Positions 30,758 to 40,447 are shown, counted from the stretch's first letter. The stretch: 40,846 nucleotides of DNA from Candidatus Saccharicenans sp. (GCA_017992175.1 JAGOPD010000010.1:1-40846); one strand, 5' to 3'. Numbers and translations are program-made. The notes: a model not told the origin generated them from the letters alone.

Positions 30758-33301
30758 ATGAAAAGCTATTTGTCCCGGCCCGAGCCTAGAAAAAACGTCA
30801 GCTGGTTGTTGTTTTTTGTTCTTCTTCTATCCAGCTGGTTAAGCCTGAGCTGCGGCGGAAAGAAACAACCGGTCCCGGCCGGCGGGACTCAAGTTGCTAC
30901 TAAAATTCCAGACCGGCTGCCGGCCCGAATTGCTGACGGGACCAATAAAGAAGTCCTGGCCATGACCCTGGGCGAAATAAAGACACCGCTGGCCGATGGT
31001 ACTTTTTATCCGGCCGAAGATAGAATTGTTCTCAACAACGGGCAGGAAATAAGTGATTATTTCAAAACCAAGCTCGGAATAAAATTTTACCGGCTTCTCG
31101 ATAAAAGTATTTTCTCGCTGCCACCTTCGGGCTGGTGTACCTGGTATTATTATTACGGGGAAGTTAACCAGGAAGAAGTCGAAAAAAATGCCGTCTGGCT
31201 GGCTAAAAATCTTAAAGATTATGGCCTCGAGTACTGTCAACTTGATGATGGCTGGCAGGGTCGCGGCTCAGGTAGTCCGGTTGATTATCGTGACTGGTCA
31301 AACGTCAACCAGCGTTTCTCCAAAGGGCTGGACGGCTTAGCCAGATTTATCAAAGATCAGGGACTGGTTCCAGGCCTGTGGCTGGCCCCTTACGGCCAGA
31401 GCAATGAAGAAGTGGTTAAAGCCAGCCGGGCTTTCCTGTTGACCCCGGACGGTCAGTCCGCTTCCTCCACCTGGGAAGGTAAATTTTTGCTTGATCCCTC
31501 CAAGCCCGAAACTTTGAGCTACCTGAACCAGCTTTTCACCAAACTTTCGGCTGTCTGGGGCTTTGAGTATTTTAAAATTGATGGCCAGCCGATTGTCGTT
31601 GACGAGTACCGTCAAAGGCAGGAGTTCATGGCTTCTCCCGGCGACCCCGAACAGCTTTACCGGCGGACACTGGAAACTATCAGGCAGGCTATCGGCCCCA
31701 ACCGTTTTCTTCTTGGCTGCTGGGGAACGCCCCTGGAAGGAGCCGGTATTTTTAATGGCTCCAGGACTGGCGGGGATATTGTTCCAGCCTGGGAAGGATT
31801 CCAGGTGGCGGTTGAAGCTACCATGAAGTACTATTTCCTTCACAATATCGTCTGGTACTGCGACCCGGATGTGATGCTGGTCCGTTATCCACTAACCCAG
31901 GACATGGCCAGAGCCTGGGCCAGCCTGCAGGGCTTGACCGGACAGGCTTTGATGGCTTCTGACCGGATGTATGATTTACCGGCTGACCGGGTGGAAATCC
32001 TCAAGCGGGTCTATCCGGCGGTGGATATCAGACCGCTCGATTTATTCCCGTCCAGTCGTTTTAAAAAAATCTGGGACCTCAAAATCAATCACCTCGGCCG
32101 TCAATATGATGTGGTCGGCTGCTTCAACTATGATCAGACACAAAGTCAGAGCCTGGAAGTCAAATGGGCCGACCTCGGCCTCGAAGATAACTCCCGTTAT
32201 CATATTTATGATTTCTGGAATAAAGAATATTTAGGCTGCGTAGAGAAGGGCCTCTATGTGACCATCCCGCCAGCCGGAGTAAGGGTTTTAACCTTAGTCA
32301 AAGACAATGGCCAGCCCCAGCTCATTTCAACTTCCCGTCATATCACTCAGGGCTGGGTAGAGCTGGAGTCACTCGCCTATGAACCGGAAAACAGGGTGAT
32401 GCGGGGCCAGAGCCGGGTGATTAAGGGCGATCCCTACGAATTAAGGTTCGCCTTCCCCCGGAACGAACGCTATCTGAGAATAAAAAGAGTCGAAGCCCCC
32501 GGCTATAATTTCAGTTTAGAAAATCATGACGGCTGGGCAACGGTAACTCTCAGCAGCCAATCAAATGACACTGTTTCGTGGGAAGTCTACTTTGAAGCGG
32601 GTGATGTTTACAATTATCCGGCCAGGACTCCAGCCGGACTCAGGGCAGAAATCAAGAGCTTGAAGAAAGTCAGGCTTGACTGGCAGCCGCTTTATTACCT
32701 TAATGCCGGTTATTTTATTTATCTTAATGGTCAGCCTTATCTTTATACACCGGTTAACTGCGGCGAGTTGAGCGGGCTCAATCCGGATGAGGACTATCTG
32801 GTTGAGGTCAAGGGAGCCTGGCTGGATGGTTCGGTCAGCGAGAAAGCTGCTTCACTGCAATTGAGGCTGTCGGCTGCCCTGCCGGCTGAGGTCTATTTAT
32901 CTGATCTTGAACCTGAAGATCTGGTCTCAGACTGGGGTTCTCCGAGAATGAATCGCTCCGCGGCTGGAACCCCGCTTAAAATTGGTGACCGGACTTACCG
33001 CTCTGGAATTGGAACTAACGCCAGGTCAGAAGCCGTCTTCGACCTGGGCGGAATATTCAAAACCTTTGAAAGCGAAGTCGGACTGGATGCCGCCTCCGGT
33101 GGCCGAGGCTCAGTTGAATTTAAAATCTTTGGCGATACTAAGCTTCTCTGGAAAAGCGGGCTGGTTAAGGGCGGGACTCCAGCCAGAAAGGTCAGAATCA
33201 AAATCAGCGGAGTCAGGGAACTCCGCCTGGTAACCGAAGATGGCGGAGACGGACCGCGTTCCGACCTGGCCGACTGGGCGGAAGCCAGGGTCAGAAAGTA
33301 G
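30758..33301 (+). CDS. Alpha-galactosidase-like (GH27/GH36 clan) lipoprotein with NPCBM domain
   Basis: This 847-residue predicted lipoprotein (lipobox LSLSC, C32) carries a clan GH-D glycosidase barrel at about residues 120-450. SGWCTWYYYYGE and YCQLDDGW are the early barrel strands. YFKID (D275) supplies the probable nucleophile, and RTGGD (D340) the probable acid/base, as in alpha-galactosidases. A beta-sandwich region follows, then a fibronectin-III-like stretch (about 625-700). An NPCBM-type carbohydrate-binding domain covers the last 140 residues, with YRSGIGTNARSEAVFDLGG. It should act on alpha-linked galactosides or related sugars outside the cytoplasm. The exact substrate cannot be told. 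It may be monocistronic, and the aldo/keto reductase gene faces it. Confidence 0.8.
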   Translation: MKSYLSRPEPRKNVSWLLFFVLLLSSWLSLSCGGKKQPVPAGGTQVATKIPDRLPARIADGTNKEVLAMTLGEIKTPLADGTFYPAEDRIVLNNGQEISDYFKTKLGIKFYRLLDKSIFSLPPSGWCTWYYYYGEVNQEEVEKNAVWLAKNLKDYGLEYCQLDDGWQGRGSGSPVDYRDWSNVNQRFSKGLDGLARFIKDQGLVPGLWLAPYGQSNEEVVKASRAFLLTPDGQSASSTWEGKFLLDPSKPETLSYLNQLFTKLSAVWGFEYFKIDGQPIVVDEYRQRQEFMASPGDPEQLYRRTLETIRQAIGPNRFLLGCWGTPLEGAGIFNGSRTGGDIVPAWEGFQVAVEATMKYYFLHNIVWYCDPDVMLVRYPLTQDMARAWASLQGLTGQALMASDRMYDLPADRVEILKRVYPAVDIRPLDLFPSSRFKKIWDLKINHLGRQYDVVGCFNYDQTQSQSLEVKWADLGLEDNSRYHIYDFWNKEYLGCVEKGLYVTIPPAGVRVLTLVKDNGQPQLISTSRHITQGWVELESLAYEPENRVMRGQSRVIKGDPYELRFAFPRNERYLRIKRVEAPGYNFSLENHDGWATVTLSSQSNDTVSWEVYFEAGDVYNYPARTPAGLRAEIKSLKKVRLDWQPLYYLNAGYFIYLNGQPYLYTPVNCGELSGLNPDEDYLVEVKGAWLDGSVSEKAASLQLRLSAALPAEVYLSDLEPEDLVSDWGSPRMNRSAAGTPLKIGDRTYRSGIGTNARSEAVFDLGGIFKTFESEVGLDAASGGRGSVEFKIFGDTKLLWKSGLVKGGTPARKVRIKISGVRELRLVTEDGGDGPRSDLADWAEARVRK

Positions 33302-33333
33302 AAATCAAAAGCAGAAAACAAAAAAATAGATGT

Positions 33334-34329
33334 TTATTTTCTAATTGGAAAATGAACGTCAGTCTTTTCTTCGCTGCGGTCAGTAGCTGGAGCCGGTTCT
33401 GGAGATAAGTTTGAGATTTGCTGGCGGAGTTCCGGGGTCATATTTATTTCCGTAGCAGCTAAGATATCCTTCAGCTGGTTGACATTTCTGGCTCCAATAA
33501 TCGGAGCGCTAACGGCCGGATGACTGCCCACCCAGGCCACCGCCAGGCTGACCGGATTATAACCATGCTCCCGGGCGAATTCTGTAAACCTGTCAGCCAC
33601 CTCGAAGGCCTGCTCAACCTGATATCTCGTTTTATAGATTTTATTTTCGACCAGGCGGCCAGAAGCAGGCTGCTTATTTTTTCCGTATTTACCGGACAGT
33701 AAGCCCCCAGCCAGCGGGCTATAGGGCAGGACACCGAGTTTTTCAGCTTCAGCCAGAGGAAAAATTTCCACTTCGGCCTGACGCTTGACCAGATTATACA
33801 TCGGTTGAATACAGGCGACCGGAGCCAGGCTGTAAAGGGCTGAAATCCCGATGGCTTTTTCTATCTGCCAGGCGGCCATATTGCTCAAACCTAAATAAAC
33901 AACTTTTCCCTGATGGACTAAGTCATCAAGAGCCCGGAGAGTCTCTTCGAGCGGGGTGATATCATCGAAACGGTGAATAAAATAGATATCAAGGCGATCT
34001 GTTTGCAGCCGCCGGAGACTGCCTTCGATGGCATACATGATATGGCGCCGGTTGGCTCCCATGGCATTTTGATCAGGCCCGGTCGGGAAATAAACTTTGC
34101 TGGTCAGGATGACTTCCTGGCGGCAATCTTTAATCAGCCGGCCCAGTATTTCTTCTGCCTGGCCCCGGGCATAGAGGTCAGCACAATCAAAAATATTAAG
34201 ACCCTCATCCCGGCAGACAGCCAGCATTTCAGCTGAAGTCTTCTCATCGGCTTCAGCTCCAAAAGACATTGTTCCAAAACATAATTCTGATATTTTCAGT
34301 CCGGTCTGGCCAAAATTTTTATATTTCAT
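33334..34329 (-). CDS. Aldo/keto reductase
   Basis: This 331-residue NADPH-dependent oxidoreductase has an (alpha/beta)8 barrel. The catalytic tetrad can be assigned in FDCADLYARGQAEE (Asp and Tyr), ILTSKVYF (Lys) and IYFIHRFD (His). GLSNMAAWQIEKA and the C-terminal PIIGARNVNQL are typical of the YhdN/Tas-like bacterial branch. No export signal is present, so it is cytoplasmic. Its ATG overlaps the stop codon of the upstream GH3 gene (ATGA) behind a strong AGGAGG, indicating translational coupling. A role in processing the released sugar is a reasonable guess but not shown. Confidence 0.9.
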   Translation of the reverse strand: MKYKNFGQTGLKISELCFGTMSFGAEADEKTSAEMLAVCRDEGLNIFDCADLYARGQAEEILGRLIKDCRQEVILTSKVYFPTGPDQNAMGANRRHIMYAIEGSLRRLQTDRLDIYFIHRFDDITPLEETLRALDDLVHQGKVVYLGLSNMAAWQIEKAIGISALYSLAPVACIQPMYNLVKRQAEVEIFPLAEAEKLGVLPYSPLAGGLLSGKYGKNKQPASGRLVENKIYKTRYQVEQAFEVADRFTEFAREHGYNPVSLAVAWVGSHPAVSAPIIGARNVNQLKDILAATEINMTPELRQQISNLSPEPAPATDRSEEKTDVHFPIRK

Positions 34330-36098
34330 CTTTCCTCCTGTTTACTTATCTTTTCCAGGTCAAGTCCTTCTCCCCGCTGATAAAGGCCAGGGATAGAAAC
34401 AGGCAGCCGGCCCGAAAGGCGGATTTCTCCGCCAAGAGCCATAGCCGCCAGTTCCTGGGTCTCAGGCGTATTGCGGTAAAGACAGAGATAAGCCTCAACT
34501 TGAGGCAAATGGCGGATAAAATAAGGACTGCCAAAAGACAGAGCTACCACCGGCCGGCCGGCTTCCTTGATTTTCCGCAGAAGCTCAATCTGGGCCGGCA
34601 CCAGATCAACACTCCCCTTACCGGCCTGGAGGCTGGAAAAGAGAGCAGCTATGACCACCTCAGCCTGAAGCGAAGCAGTTAAAGCCTCTTCTAATTTTTC
34701 CTGCCCGGTGTCCCCGTCAGCGTAAAATGTCTGAGCAGCAGGAAACCTTTCAGTCAGAGCAGCAGCTAACCTTCTGCCGGCGTAAAAATCACCGGGATCA
34801 CTGCTTAAAGAAAGAATAACCATTTTCTTTCCAGGCCAGACTGGCAGAAGATTATTCTCATTTTTAACTAAAGTAATGGCTGACTCAAAAGTCTTCCAGG
34901 CAGTTTCTTTAAACTCTGGCCGGCCAAGAATCAGCGGCAAATCGTCAAGTGGAACCTGCGAGCTGCGGTTGAGTCCCAGCCTGGCTTTAGCCGCCAGCAC
35001 CCGCCGGACCGATTCTTCCACCCGGCTCAAGGGCAAATCGCCTTCCCCCACAGCCTGTTTCAGGTAGTTAATGACTTTAACCGGCTCGGGTGGGAGAAGA
35101 AGAAGGTCAACTCCAGATTTTAAAGCCCGGAGAGAGGCTTCTTCCTGAGAAAAATAACGCATAATGCCAGCCATCTCGATAGCATCGGTAACAATGAGAC
35201 CTTTAAAACCCATCTTGTTCCTGAGCAAATCAGTCAGAATCCGCGGCGATAAAGTGGCCGGAAGACCCTGTTCAGGTTCAAGGGCAGGCACATAGAGGTG
35301 GGCAGTCATGATGGCTTCGACTCCCTGCTCTATGGCCTTTTGAAATGGATAAAGCTCAACTTTTTCCAGCCGCTCGGCATCGGCTTTGATGACCGGCAGC
35401 AGGCTATGCGAATCCTGGTCAGTATCACCATGACCGGGAAAATGTTTGGCGGTGGCTATCATTCCCTTTGACTGGCAGCCGCGAATAAAAGCTCCGGTCA
35501 GACGGGCTACCTGCTCCGGGTCTTCGCCGGCTGATCTGACGTTAATAATCGGATTATCCGGGTTAATATTAACATCCACCACTGGGGCATAAGTCATATG
35601 AATACCCAGAGCCCGGCCCTCGATAGCGGTAATGCGGCCCATTTCATAGGCCAGCTGTTCTGAACCGGTGGCGCCCAGAGCCATAAGCGGCGGAAACAGA
35701 GTCGCCCCGGTCACCTGATTGCCCGTTCCCCTTTCCAGGTCAGAAGCAATAAGGAGCGGAACCTTGGCCAGTTGCTGGAAATGATTGGTAAAATAGGCCG
35801 TCTCTAATGGTTCTCCCCCAAAGAGGATCAGCCCGCCTAAGTGATAATCACGGACCAGGCTTTCCAGCTGCTTGAAATCTTCATCCTGGCGGTTATAAAA
35901 CTCCCCATGATAACGGGCGACCACCAGCTGGCCGATCTTTTCTTCCAGGCTCATTTTTCGCATGGTCTTTTCTATCCATTTTTGCTGACTGGCAGTCAGG
36001 CCCGAGTCTTTAGCCGGTCTGACCTGGGTCAAACAGCTGGCCATAAATACTACTAAAATAGTAGGGATTAGGCCCTTCCAGAGGTTTCTTGGTTTCAT
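34326..36098 (-). CDS. Glycoside hydrolase family 3 lipoprotein (beta-N-acetylhexosaminidase-like)
   Basis: This 590-residue protein is predicted to be exported and lipid-anchored (VVFMASC, cysteine near residue 22). The GH3 barrel contains the NagZ-type motif KHFPGHGDTDQDSHSLLPVI, whose Asp-His pair acts as general acid/base, and the nucleophile in GLIVTDAIEMAGI. A C-terminal alpha/beta sandwich domain (from about residue 385) is present, as in the longer two-domain GH3 enzymes. Likely substrates are beta-N-acetylglucosaminides such as peptidoglycan or chitin fragments. I take the ATG at 36098 (GGAAGG-like site ahead) instead of a TTG at 36116. The gene is coupled to the aldo/keto reductase. 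Confidence 0.88.
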   Translation of the reverse strand: MKPRNLWKGLIPTILVVFMASCLTQVRPAKDSGLTASQQKWIEKTMRKMSLEEKIGQLVVARYHGEFYNRQDEDFKQLESLVRDYHLGGLILFGGEPLETAYFTNHFQQLAKVPLLIASDLERGTGNQVTGATLFPPLMALGATGSEQLAYEMGRITAIEGRALGIHMTYAPVVDVNINPDNPIINVRSAGEDPEQVARLTGAFIRGCQSKGMIATAKHFPGHGDTDQDSHSLLPVIKADAERLEKVELYPFQKAIEQGVEAIMTAHLYVPALEPEQGLPATLSPRILTDLLRNKMGFKGLIVTDAIEMAGIMRYFSQEEASLRALKSGVDLLLLPPEPVKVINYLKQAVGEGDLPLSRVEESVRRVLAAKARLGLNRSSQVPLDDLPLILGRPEFKETAWKTFESAITLVKNENNLLPVWPGKKMVILSLSSDPGDFYAGRRLAAALTERFPAAQTFYADGDTGQEKLEEALTASLQAEVVIAALFSSLQAGKGSVDLVPAQIELLRKIKEAGRPVVALSFGSPYFIRHLPQVEAYLCLYRNTPETQELAAMALGGEIRLSGRLPVSIPGLYQRGEGLDLEKISKQEER

Positions 36099-36227
36099 TG
36101 GTTTCTTCCTTTCCAAAGCCGGCCAGTTTCTTCCGGTCTAAGGATGGTCAATTTATATTTAAATTCAAAACTAACCTTTAATCCAGCCATTAACCAGTAT
36201 GATATTCAGTCAGCTTATTTTTTCAAC

Positions 36228-37553
36228 CTAATCCAGAAAATAGCGAGCTAAGAGCAACACAGCGATGAGATAAACCAGCCAGTGAACTTTTCGGCCTTGT
36301 CCCTTAAAAATCTTAAGGAGCGAGTAGCTGATAAAGCCAAAAGCCAGGCCGTCGGTGATACTGACGGTGAGCGGGGTGACCACCAAGGTCAAAAAGGCGG
36401 GAATAGCTTCAGTGATATCTTCCCAGTCTATCCGGGCCACAGTCTTGATCATCATGAAACCGACAATAATCAGAGCCGGGGCAACGACCGGCCGCAGAAC
36501 CTGGCCATTATCCACATAGCTGCCGCCAATCATTTCAGCTAAGGGGTTTAAGAACAAAGCAGCCAAAAAGAAAAGAGAGGTAAAAACGTTGGCCAGACCG
36601 GTGCGAGCTCCCTGGGCAATCCCGGTTGAACTTTCCACATAACTGCTGACCGTCGAAGTCCCGAGCAGGGTTCCAGTGACGGAACCAATAGCATCGGCCA
36701 GCATGGCCTCGTTGGCCCGCGGAAGTTTTTTATTCTTAAAGAAGCCAGCCGGGCTGCAGACCCCGACCAGCGTCCCAACCGTATCAAAAACGTCAAGAAA
36801 GAAAAAGACAAAAATAATTGGAATCAGCCCGCCTCTAAGGGCTCCGGCTATATCCAGTTTAAAAACTGTCGGGGAGAGAGAAGGAGGAGCCGAAAACAGG
36901 CCCTGGAATTTAACCACTCCCAGAACCAGACCTAACAGGGCTGAAGATAAAATCCCCCAGAGTAAAGCCCCCGGGATTCTCCTGGTCAGGAGAATAGCTA
37001 TGACCACCAGTCCGAAGAGAGAAACCAGAACCGGCCGGCTGCCCAACCGGCCAAGACCGACCAGTACCCCGGGAGTGGCAACCACGATCCCGGCATATTC
37101 CAATCCGACCAGGCCAATCAACAACCCGATGCCGGCAGCTATAGCCTGCTTCAAAGACTCGGGCACGATATCCACCAGCTTGCCCGCCACACCCAGCAGC
37201 GCTAAGAGAGTAAAAATACAACCGGAAATAAAATTAGCCCCGAGAGCTACCTGCCAGGAATAGCCCATCAGACCGCAGACGGTGACTGCAAAAAAAACAT
37301 TGTGACCCATGGCCGGGGCCTGAGCGATGGGATAATTCGACAGTAGCCCGGTTAGCAAGGTGGCCAAGGCACTGGCCAAGCAGGTAGCCACCATAACCGC
37401 CCCGGTATTCATCCCGGTTCCTCCCAGAATAGCCGGCTGGACAAAAATGATATAGGACATAGTCATAAAGGTGGTCAGGCCACCAAGGAATTCTGTTCGG
37501 AAGTCAGTTCGGTTTTCACTGAGCTTAAAGGTTTTTGCTAACCAGGACTTCAT
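36228..37553 (-). CDS. NCS2-family purine (AzgA-like) permease
   Basis: This 441-residue inner-membrane transporter has about 12-14 membrane helices. It is of the AzgA/PbuG type, which imports adenine, guanine or hypoxanthine with protons. The start FRTEFLGGLTTFMTMSYIIFVQP, split here at the family's GGL turn, and APAMGHNVFFA are strong signatures, as are VFDTVGTLVGV and LLGTSTVSSYVESSTGIAQGA (given in shortened form as TSTVSSYVESS). AAAGGAGG precedes the ATG. It follows apt on the same strand, so uptake and salvage of purine base are probably co-expressed. No purine riboswitch is visible in the 94-base gap. Confidence 0.92.
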   Translation of the reverse strand: MKSWLAKTFKLSENRTDFRTEFLGGLTTFMTMSYIIFVQPAILGGTGMNTGAVMVATCLASALATLLTGLLSNYPIAQAPAMGHNVFFAVTVCGLMGYSWQVALGANFISGCIFTLLALLGVAGKLVDIVPESLKQAIAAGIGLLIGLVGLEYAGIVVATPGVLVGLGRLGSRPVLVSLFGLVVIAILLTRRIPGALLWGILSSALLGLVLGVVKFQGLFSAPPSLSPTVFKLDIAGALRGGLIPIIFVFFFLDVFDTVGTLVGVCSPAGFFKNKKLPRANEAMLADAIGSVTGTLLGTSTVSSYVESSTGIAQGARTGLANVFTSLFFLAALFLNPLAEMIGGSYVDNGQVLRPVVAPALIIVGFMMIKTVARIDWEDITEAIPAFLTLVVTPLTVSITDGLAFGFISYSLLKIFKGQGRKVHWLVYLIAVLLLARYFLD

Positions 37554-37647
37554 TCTCCCGCCTCCTTTCGAGTCATCGTGGTTACAATCAGTTCTACTGG
37601 CTGGATAAAGTAATTTTTGCCCGCTGGCAGCAATAGACTGACAAAAT

Positions 37648-38175
37648 TTAAAATTTAATCAGGCTATAAATTGGAACTTCAGGGTGAGCCGCCGCCATCC
37701 GGCTCGAACCCTCCAGTGAGGTCAGCTCAACCACCGCTTCGAAAGCGGCCACTTTCCCGCCGAGCTGTTCAACCAGTTCAATCGCGCTGAGGCCGGAAGA
37801 ACCGGTGGCAATTAAATCATCAATAATGATAACCTTTTCGCCCTGGCCCACGCTGTCCACATGAGCTTCGAAATACTCGACGGCATATTCATTCGGAGCC
37901 AGAATAGTCAGGGATTTCCGGGGGAGCTTGCCTTTTTTCCTGATCAAGCTGAAACCAAGCCTTAGCTCCCGGGCCAGGGCCGCGCCGAAAATGAAACCTC
38001 GCGATTCAATGGCCGCTATCCTGTCAGGCGAGTATTCTCTGGCGATGGCCGCCAGATCGTCAATCGTCTGATTGAAAGCTCGCCGGTCCTGAATGACCGG
38101 GGTCAAATCCTTAAAAATTACTCCCTTCTTCGGGAAATCCGGAACATCAACAATCATTGATTTAAGATCTAACAT
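37648..38175 (-). CDS. apt: Adenine phosphoribosyltransferase
   Basis: Apt makes AMP from adenine and PRPP. The 175-residue protein has the N-terminal PDFPKKGVIFKDLTPV motif, ESRGFIFGAALA, and the PRPP-binding loop VIIIDDLIATGSSG, all characteristic. I place the start at the ATG at 38175, with AAAGGA 8 bases ahead. An ATG at 38184 abuts that site directly. A TATATT at 38224-38219 (minus) may be a -10 box, but no good -35 is visible. The next gene on this strand is the purine permease, making a small salvage unit. Confidence 0.95.
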   Translation of the reverse strand: MLDLKSMIVDVPDFPKKGVIFKDLTPVIQDRRAFNQTIDDLAAIAREYSPDRIAAIESRGFIFGAALARELRLGFSLIRKKGKLPRKSLTILAPNEYAVEYFEAHVDSVGQGEKVIIIDDLIATGSSGLSAIELVEQLGGKVAAFEAVVELTSLEGSSRMAAAHPEVPIYSLIKF

Positions 38176-38267
38176 GATACCCATCCTTTCAGTTGAAAAG
38201 TTGCCTGCTCCTCAGTCTAATATATCCAGGTATATTCAAGAAACAGGTGCACCCTGATTCAAGCAAT

Positions 38268-38789
38268 TTAATCAGTCTCTTTCCGTCCTTCCTTCCCGGC
38301 TCTTCTTTTTCTGTTATTATTCTGGCTGGGGAAAAAGCCAGTCCCGGGCTCCAGGCCAGAAAATTTTATCCGCCGCTCCTTGTCGCCAATGACTTCGATA
38401 AAAATCTTGATGACCTTAACCCCTTTGATTTCAAAAGGTAATTTTTCTGCCCACTCAATAGCCACCACCCCGCTGCCCAATAAATCCTCCAGACCAAGGT
38501 CGGCAATTTCTTGAGCTTCTCCCAGCCGGTAAAGATCCAGATGATAGACAGGCACCCGGCCCTCATAAATGTTAAGCAGAGTGAAGGACGGGCTGCAGAC
38601 ATAAGTTTCATCGCTGACCCCCAGACCGGCAGCCAGCCCGCTGACTATCAGGGTCTTACCCGCCCCGAGCTCGCCAATGAGCAGGATGACTTCATCTCCG
38701 CCGAGGCTTTGACCGAGGTTTTTAGCCAGTTCGAAGGTCTCTTCTGGCGAACCGGTGGTAAAAATCAAATCAGAGCCGTCAGCCTTCAT
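38268..38789 (-). CDS. tsaE: tRNA threonylcarbamoyladenosine biosynthesis ATPase TsaE
   Basis: TsaE is the ATPase that recycles the TsaBD complex in making t6A37 of ANN-decoding tRNAs. The 173-residue product has the P-loop GELGAGKT (about 39-46), the SPSFTLLNIYEG segment and HLDLYRL, then IEWAEKL, all hallmarks. The C-terminus carries a basic tail rich in Asn, Arg and Lys (about 155-173) beyond the usual end. The ATG at 38789, with GGAGAGG just ahead, overlaps the end of the upstream nnr gene by 11 bases. The pairing of nnrD with tsaE is common in bacteria. Confidence 0.92.
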   Translation of the reverse strand: MKADGSDLIFTTGSPEETFELAKNLGQSLGGDEVILLIGELGAGKTLIVSGLAAGLGVSDETYVCSPSFTLLNIYEGRVPVYHLDLYRLGEAQEIADLGLEDLLGSGVVAIEWAEKLPFEIKGVKVIKIFIEVIGDKERRIKFSGLEPGTGFFPSQNNNRKRRAGKEGRKETD

Positions 38790-40359
38790 TATCCTCTCCA
38801 CCCCGGGCCACTAAGGAAATGGCTGAAGGCAGATAGCGAATTAAATCGGTGGCCAGGAGAGGCCGCTCCCCTATCTTATCCGCGGCTAAATCCCCGCTCA
38901 GCCCATGAATAAAGACGGCATTGACCACCGCCTGGGTAAGATCCTTAGTCTGCATGACTTCAGAAGCGATAAAACCGGAGAGGACATCGCCGCTTCCGCC
39001 TGAGGCCATGCCCGGATTCCCGGTTGGATTAACCATGACTCTTCTGGCGGGAGAGACAATCAGAGATTTGTAGCCTTTAAAAACCAGATGCAGATGGTAT
39101 TTGGCGGCAAACTCAGGTACAACTTCCAGCCGGCGGCGGAGGGCTTCGGCAGTTGGAATTCCAGACAGCCTGGAAAATTCTCCAGGATGAGGAGTTAAAA
39201 CTGTCTTAGCCGGTAGAGACGATAGACTTTCCCGCCTGGAGGAGATGATATTAAGCCCGTCGGCATCAATAATAACCGGCAGTCTGGTCTTTTTTATCCG
39301 TTCTAATAAGTTTAAGACCAAAGAAGAAGTCTCAGGATGAGTGGAAAGACCGGGTCCCAGGAGCAAAGCATCCTTGCCCTCCAGAAGCTCCAGCACCCGG
39401 CTTAAGGCCCGCTCAGAAATAGTCCGGGCACTGGTTTCGGGCAGGGGCTCAGTCATCAATTCCGGCCTGGTTTTAGCGATAGCCGGCAGGCAACTGTCAG
39501 CCGTGGCTACAGTTACCAGGCCAGCCCCCATTTTCAGGGCGGCCTTTCCGGCCATAGCCGCGGCTCCGGTTTTGCCATAAGAGCCAGCCAGAACCAGTAA
39601 ATGGCCATAGCTGCCTTTATGAGTGTCTTTCTCCCGTGGTTGAAAATATGGCTGGAGGGAATCAATTTCAACCAGCTCCATTGAAAAATCCGGGCGGTTG
39701 AAAAGAAAAGGTGGAACGCTGATATCAGCCACATAGAGTTCGCCAGTATAATCTTCAGCTGGCGGGAAAATATGCGCAATCTTGGGCGCAGCCATGGTCA
39801 CTGTAAAATCAGCTTTAACTGCCGGGCCGATAAGTTCAAAACTGTCAGCCGATAGCCCGGACGGAATATCCACCGCCACAATCAAATCTCCAGAGTTATT
39901 AAGGTCGTTAATAATCTGAGCATACAGCCCGGAGAGAGGGCTGGACAGCCCGGTGCCAAACAGGGCATCAATAATGACCGGGGTTTCCTTTAAAAGAGGC
40001 CGGTATTTGGTCCAGAGAGCAGGGCTAGTGACAGCTTTGATTTTTATCCCGGTGTTTTTAGCAATTTTGAGATTGACCAGGGCCTCGCCCTTGACTTCTT
40101 CTTCCCGGCCAACCAGCAAGACTTCACAGTCAACTCCAACGTTAAAGAGATGGCGGGCAGCCACCAGGCCGTCTCCGCCGTTATTGCCTTTTCCGGCGAT
40201 GACCAAAACCGGGCAGCCCGGGCCAATCTTGAGCTCATTTGAGAGAAGGCTGGCCACTTCCCGCCCGGCGTTTTCCATTAAAACCAGGCCAGGAATTCCC
40301 AGGTCTTCTATCGCCTGCCGGTCTATTTCTCTCATCTGGCTGGCAGTCAGAATTTTCAT
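38779..40359 (-). CDS. nnrD: Bifunctional NAD(P)H-hydrate epimerase / ADP-dependent NAD(P)H-hydrate dehydratase
   Basis: This 526-residue fusion repairs hydrated NADH and NADPH. The N-terminal epimerase part (NnrE, about 1-215) has GLVLMENAG, AGKGNNGGDG and VDIPSGLS. The C-terminal kinase-fold dehydratase (NnrD, about 225-515) has GSYGKTGAAAMAGKAAL, TPHPGEFSRL and GNPGMASGGSGDVLSG. Both active sites look intact. AGAGGT lies 5 bases before the ATG. It overlaps tsaE at its end. It is divergent from gapA; on this strand I see only a doubtful -10 (TAAAAT) in the 165-base spacer. Confidence 0.94.
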   Translation of the reverse strand: MKILTASQMREIDRQAIEDLGIPGLVLMENAGREVASLLSNELKIGPGCPVLVIAGKGNNGGDGLVAARHLFNVGVDCEVLLVGREEEVKGEALVNLKIAKNTGIKIKAVTSPALWTKYRPLLKETPVIIDALFGTGLSSPLSGLYAQIINDLNNSGDLIVAVDIPSGLSADSFELIGPAVKADFTVTMAAPKIAHIFPPAEDYTGELYVADISVPPFLFNRPDFSMELVEIDSLQPYFQPREKDTHKGSYGHLLVLAGSYGKTGAAAMAGKAALKMGAGLVTVATADSCLPAIAKTRPELMTEPLPETSARTISERALSRVLELLEGKDALLLGPGLSTHPETSSLVLNLLERIKKTRLPVIIDADGLNIISSRRESLSSLPAKTVLTPHPGEFSRLSGIPTAEALRRRLEVVPEFAAKYHLHLVFKGYKSLIVSPARRVMVNPTGNPGMASGGSGDVLSGFIASEVMQTKDLTQAVVNAVFIHGLSGDLAADKIGERPLLATDLIRYLPSAISLVARGGEDNEG

Positions 40360-40447
40360 GGCTGACCTCTTTTCTCAGAAGAAAAATTTTATCATAAAAT
40401 GGCTGTCCGGATAACAATTAATCTGACAATTTAAAATCGGCTCAACC

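Noticed and set aside
37554..37647. Possible purine riboswitch upstream of the NCS2 permease gene
   Set aside because: The gap is only 94 bases and I cannot find the paired stems and loop-loop sequences of a purine aptamer.
40409..40419. GGATAACAATT, identical to part of the E. coli lac operator
   Set aside because: Only a half-site-sized match in an AT-rich spacer, without the symmetric half and without a lac-type gene nearby; most likely chance.
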